From the NCBI GenBank assembly GCA_937125475.1, contig CAKZLL010000450.1:1-46107 (forward strand): a stretch of 46,107 bases of DNA, in the 5' to 3' direction. This DNA comes from an uncultured Saprospiraceae bacterium (GTDB lineage: Bacteria; Bacteroidota; Bacteroidia; Chitinophagales; Saprospiraceae). Shown piece after piece: positions 1 to 7,737 of this stretch (its first letter is position 1; every line of letters begins with the position of its first letter). The notes below the pieces were generated by a model that worked only from the letters and a program-made list of their open reading frames with translations, was not told where the DNA came from and made no database searches. The position numbers and the translations under genes were made by a program.

Positions 1-357
1 TTGTTTAATATATCGTTGAAAATACCATTGTCCTTGTTCTGCTTCGGTAGGTTTTGAGAGAGCAACAACGCGCATTTGTCGTGGATTGAGGTGTTCGATA
101 AAACGACGGATTGTGCCACCTTTTCCTGCTGCGTCTCTTCCTTCAAAAATAATGGCGAGGCGTTTGCCATTTTCTTTAATCCAATTTTGGAGTTTTCCTA
201 ATTCGACTTGAAGCGTAATTAGTTCTTGTTCGTATTGAATAGTTTTAATGATCTTTTTACCATTTTTTCCTTTCTCCTCCAACAATTCGAACAAATCACT
301 TTTGGTTTTTAGACCAGCAACTTCTTCTAAGTTTATGTTTTTTTTGCTCTTACTCAT
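1..357 (-). CDS. ppk2: Polyphosphate kinase 2 (PPK2), N-terminal part, cut by the window edge
   Basis: PPK2 enzymes transfer phosphate between polyphosphate and nucleotides in the cytoplasm. The 119 visible residues start at an ATG whose complement lies at 355-357 and run off the left edge. They contain the Walker A-like loop [10 protein letters not shown], followed by [11 protein letters not shown] and the segment [18 protein letters not shown], which are hallmarks of the PPK2 family. The roughly 70-residue charged N-terminal extension before the P-loop fits the single-domain class I form. The direction of the reaction (NDP or NMP phosphorylation) cannot be told from this fragment. A good promoter lies directly upstream (418-449). 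The family call is secure; the subclass is inferred. Confidence 0.93.
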   Translation of the reverse strand, partial: MSKSKKNINLEEVAGLKTKSDLFELLEEKGKNGKKIIKTIQYEQELITLQVELGKLQNWIKENGKRLAIIFEGRDAAGKGGTIRRFIEHLNPRQMRVVALSKPTEAEQGQWYFQRYIKQ

Positions 358-417
358 GCGCTTTTAGTTAATAGCTTTTTATAATATCTATATCTAGCTG
401 AATAATAAATCGTTCTG

Positions 418-449
418 TAAATATAGGGTATCTTTATTTATATGACAAA
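418..449 (-). promoter_or_regulatory. Bacteroidota-type promoter for ppk2
   Basis: Read on the minus strand, TTTG (446-449) is followed by exactly 20 bases and then TATATTTA (418-425). This is close to the Bacteroidota consensus TTTG-N19/20-TAnnTTTG, with one mismatch in the last base of the -7 box. It lies about 60 bases before the ppk2 start. Confidence 0.6.
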
Positions 450-513
450 TTGAATTGTTTTGTGTCTTCTTTTTTATGTCATTCCTCTGTTTTAATATTA
501 AAAAAAAACCGTT

Positions 514-1074
514 TTAGGTTTGATTTATATATTTCTGATAGCCTTCTATCTTAGATTTGAGCCTTTCGGCTAAATATTCACTGCTATCTTTAAGGTTATT
601 ATATATTAATCTCGCTTCTTCCTGATATGTTACCTTTTTTTCTGTATTCCAATAATAAGGCGGTGCATAAAGATTAGTTATTCGATCAGCCATCTTAACC
701 ATCCAAACCTCTTTGGGCTGTTCACGTATCCGTTGTAAACTATCTAACATTTGCTCTGACTTACTTCCCAATGTTTTATCTTTGGTTAAAGCCATCACAC
801 CTTTTGCTACTGCTTCGCCAAAAAGACTATGAATATCTTGATAAGTTGCAGATGTATCTTCAATCGTATCATGCAACATGGCACATTTAACAACCAAATC
901 TTCATCAATATCTTCATGATATGGCAATGCAGCTAATACTTCAAACACTACGCTTCCAATATGGTTGATATAATCAATTTTTTCGCCTGGTGCTGTACCA
1001 CCATAATGTTGACCACTATGCAATTTAGTGACCATTTTCCAGACATCTTTTGTATTGTCAATTGTCCATTTCAT
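514..1074 (-). CDS. Stand-alone HD-domain phosphohydrolase, MESH1/SpoT-hydrolase-like
   Basis: This 186-residue protein is close to the length of MESH1-type small alarmone hydrolases (about 180). Visible HD-fold features in order are LHSGQ with the first metal histidine near residue 19, YINHIG at 35-40, the metal-binding LHDTIEDT at 67-74 (H68, D69, with E72/D73 as in SpoT hydrolase domains), and KMADRITNL at 128-136 supplying the last metal aspartate. These match the Mn-dependent (p)ppGpp hydrolase fold, so removal of the 3'-pyrophosphate from alarmones, or hydrolysis of NADPH as reported for MESH1, is plausible. No synthetase, TGS or ACT domain is attached. It is monocistronic between ppk2 and a DUF3137 gene. 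The HD fold is secure; the substrate is inference. Confidence 0.8.
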   Translation of the reverse strand: MKWTIDNTKDVWKMVTKLHSGQHYGGTAPGEKIDYINHIGSVVFEVLAALPYHEDIDEDLVVKCAMLHDTIEDTSATYQDIHSLFGEAVAKGVMALTKDKTLGSKSEQMLDSLQRIREQPKEVWMVKMADRITNLYAPPYYWNTEKKVTYQEEARLIYNNLKDSSEYLAERLKSKIEGYQKYINQT

Positions 1075-1168
1075 AAAAAAATGATTGTTTGTTTCCTATA
1101 TATTACATAATATACGAGATTCAGACAATCATAGCAATCTTAACTACTAAAATTAGTAATTAAATTTA

Positions 1169-2161
1169 TTAATAATGTAAATCGAAATCTTCAATGATAG
1201 AGATAATGAGCATTAAATCTTCAAAAAATTCCTTTACCAATTCAAATCTAACATTAGAACTCAAGAAACGAGGTTCAAGAATATCTTTTGAATTAGAAAC
1301 AGCTAAGTAAATATCTGATTGTACAATAGAAACGTAGATTTCCTTGTCTGTTGTTTTTTGATAATTTAGGATGGCATCGAAGGTTTGTTTGGTGAGCATT
1401 TTTTCAATCGGAGCATTAGAATTTGTATAAACCAAAAATATATCATTAAATTCAATTGGATCTGAAATCATCACTTGACGACCGCCTTTTTTGGTAATAC
1501 CTTTAATTGTAGACATTAAAAATTGCCGATCACCTTTTGGCAAAATGACGACGCTACTACTCAATGCTCGATGAAAATTAGAATAAAAAAATACGCCTCG
1601 AAAAATAGGCTCATAACCAGGGCGAACGTAAGACAATTTCCTAACATCTAATTCACACATTTCAAAATGCGCACTTCCTACACTGCCTTCTATATAATCT
1701 TCTCCTTTGTAAATCGTGGGTGGTTCTACAAAAATTCCACTTTTTTGAAATCGCTCTAATGGAATATATTTCTTATAATCATAACGTAATCGACGACGCG
1801 CGGCTTCCATGTCTTTATAAACAGCACGAGGTTCTTGGCGTTTTTGTCCTTCATCTATAAAATCTAAAATCAAATCAACAACACGCGGTTTAAAGTTGTC
1901 TCGAAATGTACCAATTCGATAACCAATATAAGAACCATAAGCAATCACAGGCACCCAAAGAAACAAAGTCAATGCAGGTACATGCGCTTCAACGGCTAAA
2001 TATCCTAAAGCTAAAAAGATAATAAGCGCACCAAACATCAGAAGAATAAGTTTTCTTCGTTCTCGTTCTAATATGACTAACTCTGGATAAATCGTCTCAT
2101 TATAGTAGATCCGAAACTTATCCATGCGTTCATGATGCTCATATTGTGTGATATTCGCCAT
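1169..2161 (-). CDS. DUF3137-family membrane protein
   Basis: This 330-residue protein has a charged amphipathic start, two adjacent hydrophobic helices at about 38-56 and 60-82, and then a long soluble region. The soluble part shows the DUF3137 pattern: a central segment FRGVFFYSNFHR followed by a strand ending VVILP, then ISDPIEFNDIF, and near the end IYLAVSNSKDILEPRF followed by FFEDLMLIISIIEDF. The function of DUF3137 is unknown; by topology the protein is an inner-membrane anchored cytoplasmic domain. There is no operon partner: the neighbouring gene on the left is 94 bases away and the next gene upstream is divergent. A -7-like box lies only a few bases before the start codon (see 2166-2173). 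Confidence 0.75.
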   Translation of the reverse strand: MANITQYEHHERMDKFRIYYNETIYPELVILERERRKLILLMFGALIIFLALGYLAVEAHVPALTLFLWVPVIAYGSYIGYRIGTFRDNFKPRVVDLILDFIDEGQKRQEPRAVYKDMEAARRRLRYDYKKYIPLERFQKSGIFVEPPTIYKGEDYIEGSVGSAHFEMCELDVRKLSYVRPGYEPIFRGVFFYSNFHRALSSSVVILPKGDRQFLMSTIKGITKKGGRQVMISDPIEFNDIFLVYTNSNAPIEKMLTKQTFDAILNYQKTTDKEIYVSIVQSDIYLAVSNSKDILEPRFLSSNVRFELVKEFFEDLMLIISIIEDFDLHY

Positions 2162-2165
2162 AGCA

Positions 2166-2173
2166 CAAATATA
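2166..2173 (-). promoter_or_regulatory. Possible -7 box abutting the DUF3137 start codon
   Basis: TATATTTG on the minus strand matches TAnnTTTG exactly and ends four bases before the ATG complement at 2159-2161. No TTTG -33 box is seen at the usual distance. If used, the transcript would be leaderless or the true start codon would lie further in. Confidence 0.35.
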
Positions 2174-2305
2174 AGAAAATGGTATTATTTGTGCCTTTCT
2201 TTTAAAGAAACGTTATATCAAATGAAGGAATAGGATGATATATTCAATAATTCAATTCTTTCATTACTGCATTTAATATTCGATCAACCAAACACATTAA
2301 TTAAT

Positions 2306-3646
2306 ATGAATAAGCTATTATTGATTGCATTGAGTGTAATAATTTGCTCAACCGCTTTTGGTCAACAAAATAAATACTACGATGTTACCCATAATGGAGA
2401 TTGCATTAGCGCGATTGACATTAGTATTCTCGATACTACTCACGCTATCGCTTCACCTAAAGGGCATGGCAAAACCTTAGAGTTTAGGAATAATGATACT
2501 AAAAGTTTACTATATATTGAGCGCGAACATCATACAGTTTGGTATCAATTTGAACTGCCTGCTGATGCAAAACTCTCTTTTGAAATCATTCCGAATAGTA
2601 TTAATGACGATTATGATTTTATGTTATTTGAACAGAATACGGAAAATCCAGATAATTTTTGTCAAGCTTTAATGGATAAAACGATTAAGCCTATTCGGAC
2701 TAATATTTCTAGGAATAACAAAGAAATTCAAAGTAAAACAGGGTTAAGAATGGGTTCTAATAATCAAAACACGGTACATTCTGGGCCTGGAGACGATTAT
2801 AGTCAATTCATTGAAGGTAAAAAAGGGACACGATATTTTTTATTAGTTGATAATGTTTATAAAAATGGAAAAGGACATGCTTTGATTTTTAATTATCAAC
2901 CTAACGAGGTCATTACAGCGGTAGAAAAGGTAGAAAAAGTGGAAATTGTTGAAAATATAGTTGAAGTACCCAAACCCAAAAAAACAGTCATACAGATAGC
3001 TGAATATACACTCAAAGGCATTGTGACGGATGATGAAACTAATCAACCGATTGAAGCAGAAGTGAATTTGATTAATTCAAAAACGGGTAAAAAAATAGCA
3101 ACAACCACTTCTGATCCTACAACTGGAGAATATAAAATCACGCTCAAAGAAGAAGCCAAAAAACTACCTAAACAAAGTTATACTTTAGAGATTTATAAAG
3201 ATGGTTATTTCTTTGATAGTGAAGATATAAAACCATACGATTTGCCAGAGTTGAGCAAAATAAAATCAAGAAAGCGCATTCCTAAAATTAAAGACGGGAA
3301 AGTTTTCCGCATTTCTAATATCAATTTTTATGGAAATGAAGCGAGACCTTTGCCGCGTTCTTTTCCTGTTTTTGATGTATTATTAAGAACCATGAAAAAA
3401 AATCCTACGCTAAAAATCAGCATCGAAGGACATACAAATGGCTGTGGAAATGGAGCTGATTTCAGTAGACGATTATCAAAAGCACGCGCTGAAACCGTTA
3501 AAAAATACCTAGAAACAAAGGGAATCGCTGCGGATAGAATAAAATCAAAAGGTCTTTCTTGCACTAAAATGCTTTATGATAATCCTCAAACTCAAAAAGA
3601 AATGATGCTCAATCGAAGAGTAGAAATCCGTGTACTCGAATATTGA
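2306..3646 (+). CDS. Secreted OmpA-family protein with carboxypeptidase-regulatory-like domain
   Basis: This 446-residue protein starts with a signal peptide (cleavage after AFG, about residue 19). Residues about 30-200 form a beta-rich domain with the segment TVWYQFELPADAKLSFEII, reminiscent of the CUB/pre-peptidase jelly-roll domains often found in Bacteroidota surface proteins. Residues about 235-310 (LKGIVTDDETNQPIEAEV, ending with GEYKITL) look like a carboxypeptidase-regulatory/PEGA beta-sandwich. Residues about 330-446 are an OmpA C-terminal peptidoglycan-binding domain, with IEGHTNGCGN, RLSKARAETVKKYL, IAADRIKSKG and LNRRVEIRVLEY. It probably sits at the outer membrane and tethers it to the peptidoglycan. 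It is monocistronic, followed by a dispersed repeat (3657-3697) and a strong terminator. Confidence 0.85.
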   Translation: MNKLLLIALSVIICSTAFGQQNKYYDVTHNGDCISAIDISILDTTHAIASPKGHGKTLEFRNNDTKSLLYIEREHHTVWYQFELPADAKLSFEIIPNSINDDYDFMLFEQNTENPDNFCQALMDKTIKPIRTNISRNNKEIQSKTGLRMGSNNQNTVHSGPGDDYSQFIEGKKGTRYFLLVDNVYKNGKGHALIFNYQPNEVITAVEKVEKVEIVENIVEVPKPKKTVIQIAEYTLKGIVTDDETNQPIEAEVNLINSKTGKKIATTTSDPTTGEYKITLKEEAKKLPKQSYTLEIYKDGYFFDSEDIKPYDLPELSKIKSRKRIPKIKDGKVFRISNINFYGNEARPLPRSFPVFDVLLRTMKKNPTLKISIEGHTNGCGNGADFSRRLSKARAETVKKYLETKGIAADRIKSKGLSCTKMLYDNPQTQKEMMLNRRVEIRVLEY

Positions 3647-3656
3647 TTTAGCTAAG

Positions 3657-3697
3657 AATTGAGGATGAAAAGTTGAGAATGTCTGAATTAGCGACGC
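3657..3697 (+). repeat. Dispersed 3'-end repeat, copy 1
   Basis: The stretch just after the stop codon reads AATTGAGGATGAAAAGTTGA, then GAATGTCTGAATTAGCGACG. It resembles stretches after three other genes (20235-20276, 20385-20450 and 40286-40331), each in the same orientation as the gene it follows. Confidence 0.5.
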
Positions 3698-3790
3698 AAA
3701 ATAATATTCAGAAAATGGCTTATATTTTATTAAAATTCAAACAGAAAGAGGAATACTTACTAAAAAACTATTGATACAGCATTAAAAAAA

Positions 3791-3823
3791 TAATCCCGTT
3801 CAGTTTTCGGCTGAACGGGATTA
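3791..3823. terminator. Bidirectional intrinsic terminator
   Basis: A perfect 13-bp stem (TAATCCCGTTCAG / CTGAACGGGATTA) with a 7-base loop is flanked by an A-run on the left and a T-run on the right. It lies between two convergent genes and can serve both. Confidence 0.9.
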
Positions 3824-3860
3824 TTTTTTTCTTATTTTCATAAGAATTCAAACTTGGTAT

Positions 3861-4661
3861 TTAAGGAATTAATTGCTTCATACGAGCATATTCAGTTTTG
3901 TTAGAATGAGTGCCTTTACAGCCCATTTCTTGTTTTCTTTTTTTAATATTAGTCACTCGATTCGCTGGACTCGGATGCGTACTCATGAATTCTGGCGTTC
4001 TTGAACCGCCTTCCGCTTCGATTTTTTCAAAGAAACCAGCCGCGCCATCGGCATGATAAGTCGTTCCACAAAGATAAGTAACCGACTCTGCATCCGCTTC
4101 GCTTTCGTGCGTTCTACTAAATTTCAAATTCACTAAAGCCGCTGCTATGTCTTTTACTGCACCTGTTTTTCCTAATGCTGCTTCTGTCAAAACGGTAACT
4201 CCTGTCATTTTAGTTAATTGACGAGTAGAATGACGCAAATCTGCATGCGCAATTTCGTGTCCCATCACGCCAGCTAAATGATCTTCCGAATCTAAATATT
4301 TGATCAATCCCGTATAAACATAAATATAACCGCCTGGTGTAGCGAAAGCATTTAAGGTTTTAGAATCATTAATAATTTTGACTTCCCATGCAAATTCGTC
4401 TTTATATTTCACTTTGCCCGAGTTCAAAATATTGTTGGTAATTTTGCGAATGTATTGATACAATCGTTCATTGCCTTGTTCTGGCAAAATTGGATATTGA
4501 GCCGCATTACTCTCGATCTCTTTACTCACTTGTAAACCGAGTTCTTTATCTTTTTCAATAGAGAAAAGATTGAGATTACCTGTCGTTTTTTTAACTGCCT
4601 CACAGCCAGAGAAACTAAAAATCGTTATAGTTAAAAATAACAATTGAAAAAATTTAAACAT
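3861..4661 (-). CDS. M48-family zinc metalloprotease, lipoprotein
   Basis: This 266-residue protein has a lipoprotein signal (lipobox FSGC, Cys20), so it is probably anchored to a membrane facing the periplasm. The catalytic zinc motif HEIAH is at 135-139, the third ligand lies in ESEAD at 186-190, and the upstream AFATPGGYIYVYTGLI (105-120) is typical of BepA/LoiP-type M48 proteases. The late STHPSPANRV segment is also characteristic. Such proteases degrade misfolded or stalled outer-membrane proteins in enterobacteria; the same role here is inference. There is no TPR tail, unlike BepA, so it is closer to LoiP/YcaL in architecture. It is monocistronic. A second M48 protease of different architecture lies at 44438. 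Confidence 0.9.
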   Translation of the reverse strand: MFKFFQLLFLTITIFSFSGCEAVKKTTGNLNLFSIEKDKELGLQVSKEIESNAAQYPILPEQGNERLYQYIRKITNNILNSGKVKYKDEFAWEVKIINDSKTLNAFATPGGYIYVYTGLIKYLDSEDHLAGVMGHEIAHADLRHSTRQLTKMTGVTVLTEAALGKTGAVKDIAAALVNLKFSRTHESEADAESVTYLCGTTYHADGAAGFFEKIEAEGGSRTPEFMSTHPSPANRVTNIKKRKQEMGCKGTHSNKTEYARMKQLIP

Positions 4662-4892
4662 AGTATTTTTTTTAAATGGATAATATTATTGTATAGTATT
4701 CAAAGACAAAATTAAGGAGAATAAGTCACTCATCAACAAAATTTTAATATTCGATTATTACAAAATAGTTAAAAATCATGATGGCAATGTTGCATTAATA
4801 GCGTTTTACAGTTTTGGTGCATGAGCCAATTAATAAAAATGACTTAATTTCGCAATTATTAAACGATTATTTTTTGAACCTAATTCCAATTA

Positions 4893-6338
4893 ATGAAGAA
4901 GGCCTTTTTAATAAATATTGTTTTCCTACTGGCTACAAACTTGATTATCAAGCCTTTTTATCTATTTGGAATAGATCGAACGGTACAAAATATTCTAGGT
5001 TCTCAAACTTATGGTATTTATATCACGCTACTGAATTTGTGCCTCTTATTCCAAATCGTGAGTGATTTTGGCATTCGTTATCTCAATAATCGAGACATTG
5101 CCCAAGATCCTGAGCTTTTCCCAAAGTACTTTTCTAATATTGTTGTTTTTAAAGTATTGGCGGCTATTGGTTTTACACTAGTTTGCTATATCGCGGCGTT
5201 TATATTGAATTATGACACATATTATCTCCAATTATTATCTATCTTAATTCTCGCTCAACTGCTCACAGATTTCCTCGAATATATCCGTTCTAATGTTTCG
5301 GGACTACATTATTATTTTAGAAATAGCTTATTATCTATTCTTGATAAGCTATTGATGATTATACTTTGTGGCACTTTGATTTGGGCCAATCCTTTCGATG
5401 CACCTTTTCAAATCGAATGGTTTATTTATGCACAGCTCCTCGCCTACTCTATTTCGATTATCATCGGGCTTTTATTTATCAAAGATCATTTAAAGGGCAT
5501 TCGCTTTGAATTTGACCTTGTTTTTTTCAAAAAAATCATCAAAAAAACCTCGGGTTATGCTTTGTCTGTTTTTCTAATGTCGATTTATTTGCGATCTGAT
5601 GTTTTAATTATGGAACGAATTTTACCCGATGGATCGACGGAAGCAGGTTTGTATTATCAAGCTTATCGCTTAATTTCAGCGGCTAATATGATCGGAGTTT
5701 TGTTTGCAGGATTGTTATTACCAATGTTCGCGAAGCAAATCAAAGAAAAAAATTCAATACAAGAATTACTAGTTTTTAGCTTTCAATTGCTCTTTTCTAT
5801 GCTAATTGTTGCCAGTATTAATATTATTTTCTTCCGTGAACAAATTATGGTTTCGCTTTACGATGAAGGCAATTTATATTCAGGCAATATTTTAGGTATT
5901 TTGATATTGAGTTTTATTGCTACGGGCAGTATTTACATTTTTAATACCTTACTCATTGCCAATGAAAACCTTAAAAAATTAAATGTCTTGTATTTCATTG
6001 CGATGGTTGTTAATCTGGTTTTTAATTTTATTCTTATTCCAAAATATGAAGCGATTGGCGCAGCTATTAGTACCTTGATTACACAGTTTCTAGTTTGGTT
6101 TGGCGGTATGTATTTAACCGTAGTTATTTTTAAATTAAAAACCAATTACAAATTATTAGGTAAGCTTTTATTATTTATTTTAGTCATTATAGCTTGTAAT
6201 TTATTGGTTATTAATTGGACAACTTGGAGTTGGTTAATACAGTTAATCGTGATTACAATATTAGGTGTTTTAGCTACATTTTTGCTCAAACTAATTGATT
6301 TAAAAATGTTATTAAAAATTATTCAAGAACGAGAATAA
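4893..6338 (+). CDS. Wzx-like polysaccharide flippase (MOP superfamily)
   Basis: This 481-residue, strongly hydrophobic protein has about 12-14 membrane segments. The N-terminal segment (LFGIDRTVQNILGSQTYGIY) and the later GLYYQAYRLISAANMIGVLF are typical of RfbX/Wzx or PST-family flippases, which move undecaprenyl-linked oligosaccharides across the inner membrane. The ATG at 4893 is the first possible start, since an in-frame TAA lies at 4881-4883. Downstream on the same strand are a Wzz-like and a Wzy-like gene, which supports a role in surface or exopolysaccharide assembly. Glycosyltransferases are absent from this cluster, so the substrate cannot be guessed. An overlapping reading frame (4814-5065) is not coding. 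Confidence 0.88.
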   Translation: MKKAFLINIVFLLATNLIIKPFYLFGIDRTVQNILGSQTYGIYITLLNLCLLFQIVSDFGIRYLNNRDIAQDPELFPKYFSNIVVFKVLAAIGFTLVCYIAAFILNYDTYYLQLLSILILAQLLTDFLEYIRSNVSGLHYYFRNSLLSILDKLLMIILCGTLIWANPFDAPFQIEWFIYAQLLAYSISIIIGLLFIKDHLKGIRFEFDLVFFKKIIKKTSGYALSVFLMSIYLRSDVLIMERILPDGSTEAGLYYQAYRLISAANMIGVLFAGLLLPMFAKQIKEKNSIQELLVFSFQLLFSMLIVASINIIFFREQIMVSLYDEGNLYSGNILGILILSFIATGSIYIFNTLLIANENLKKLNVLYFIAMVVNLVFNFILIPKYEAIGAAISTLITQFLVWFGGMYLTVVIFKLKTNYKLLGKLLLFILVIIACNLLVINWTTWSWLIQLIVITILGVLATFLLKLIDLKMLLKIIQERE

Positions 6339-6478
6339 AACCTAGAAAATAGATCATTTATTCTTTTTGTTAAAAATTTTAACGCTTTTAGTAGTCATTT
6401 GGACTTTAAATCCGTTACAGCAAAACAAGATTTGGGAATACTTTCAAATTATATTAATAGCACTCCCAAAAAATAAAT

Positions 6479-6486
6479 TACCTTTG
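6479..6486 (+). promoter_or_regulatory. Possible -7 box before the wzz-like gene
   Basis: TACCTTTG matches TAnnTTTG and lies 16 bases before the ATG at 6503. No TTTG is seen at the -33 position. It would give a very short leader. Confidence 0.4.
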
Positions 6487-6502
6487 CCACCAATAATTGA
6501 AA

Positions 6503-7651
6503 ATGATGGGAGACAACTACAATAATTTACTAGATATTCTACAAACACTCTACAGAAGAAGGAAATTTATCATAATTACTTGTTCTGTGGCAGTAATTGG
6601 GACGATTATTATCGCCCTAACAATGCCAAATTATTATAAAGCAACGACTTCTTTTTATCCTGCAAGTCCGTCTTTAATTGATCCAAATCGGGTTTATGCC
6701 ACTTCCGAATCGGGGGTTGAGTATTATGGTGGTGACGATGAAGTCAATCAGTTGTTATCCGCTGCGGAGTCTAAGTTTTTATTAGACCAAATTATTAAGG
6801 ATTTTAATTTGTATCAAGTTTACGAAGTTGATACAACGGATATTAAAGCACCTTTTAAAGTGCGTAAAAAATTGGCAAAACGCTATACTGTTCTAAAAAA
6901 TGCCAATGATGGTATTGATGTAGCAGTCGAGGATCAAGACCGAGAACGTGCTGCAAAAATGGCCAATACAATCCGTATAAAAGTGGATGAAATTCATCGC
7001 AATTTCTTACGATATAGCCAGCAGGTGGTTTTGAATACGCACAAAACTTCATTGGCAGTGCGTCGAACAAATCTTACTGCAATCTCTGATAGCCTTTCAA
7101 AGGTGAGAAAGAAATATCAAATTTATAATGCAGAGGCACAAAGTGAATTTTTGGCAAGTTATGTTCCAAAAATTCAAGCACAATTAGCTGGTAGTCAAGC
7201 TAAACTCGCTGCATTTAAGGCAATTAATAGACGTGATTCTATCCAGTTTTACAAGAATAAAACTATCTTTTTGCAAAAGCAACTTCGAAGTATCACAACC
7301 GATGAAGGCAATGGAACATTCAACTTGGAATCATTGAATAAAGGAATGTCTTTAACGACACTTTTGGAAGAACAAGTAGAGCGTTTATCTAAGGATATTT
7401 CGGAACAAGAAGAGGTTTATCTTCGATTTCAGAATATTTTGAATGCGAATATTTCTTCTTTAGTTGGTGTTGAACCTGCAGAAGTCCCTGTTGTAAAATC
7501 CCGTCCTGTTCGATCTTTAATGGTCGCTAGTGCTGGAATTATTTCTTTTATTTTGTGTGTATTAGGCGTTTTGTTATACGAAAACTATAACTATATCAAC
7601 TGGTCAAACATTAGCCAAAAAGAAGAAAAAATAGATGCGCCTCAAGCGTAA
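6503..7651 (+). CDS. Wzz-like polysaccharide chain-length determinant (co-polymerase)
   Basis: This is a 382-residue protein with classic polysaccharide co-polymerase topology: a short cytoplasmic N-terminus, TM1 at about 23-45, a long periplasmic region rich in predicted coiled coil, and TM2 about 35 residues before the C-terminus. The stretch EVPVVKSRPVRS just before TM2 is the usual Pro-containing Wzz motif. It lacks a fused tyrosine-kinase domain, so it is the short type that sets chain length together with a Wzy polymerase. Two adjacent ATGs (6503 and 6506) are possible starts; a TTG two codons upstream is less likely. It lies between the Wzx-like and Wzy-like genes. Confidence 0.88.
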   Translation: MMGDNYNNLLDILQTLYRRRKFIIITCSVAVIGTIIIALTMPNYYKATTSFYPASPSLIDPNRVYATSESGVEYYGGDDEVNQLLSAAESKFLLDQIIKDFNLYQVYEVDTTDIKAPFKVRKKLAKRYTVLKNANDGIDVAVEDQDRERAAKMANTIRIKVDEIHRNFLRYSQQVVLNTHKTSLAVRRTNLTAISDSLSKVRKKYQIYNAEAQSEFLASYVPKIQAQLAGSQAKLAAFKAINRRDSIQFYKNKTIFLQKQLRSITTDEGNGTFNLESLNKGMSLTTLLEEQVERLSKDISEQEEVYLRFQNILNANISSLVGVEPAEVPVVKSRPVRSLMVASAGIISFILCVLGVLLYENYNYINWSNISQKEEKIDAPQA

Positions 7652-7737
7652 GAAATATTAATTGCTAATACTTAATTTCAGTCTTTATCAAGTTTATACA
7701 AAACATATCAATCAACTTTTTCACAATCTTCGGTTTC

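Noticed and set aside
4814..5065. Plus-strand frame of 83 codons overlapping the start of the flippase gene
   Set aside because: It overlaps the Wzx-like gene in another frame; its product has no recognisable pattern, while the flippase frame is a clear family member over its full length.
6357..6390. Palindrome GTTAAAAATTTTAAC after the flippase gene as a terminator
   Set aside because: The stem is all A/T except its outer pair and has no following T-run, so it gives no reliable terminator.
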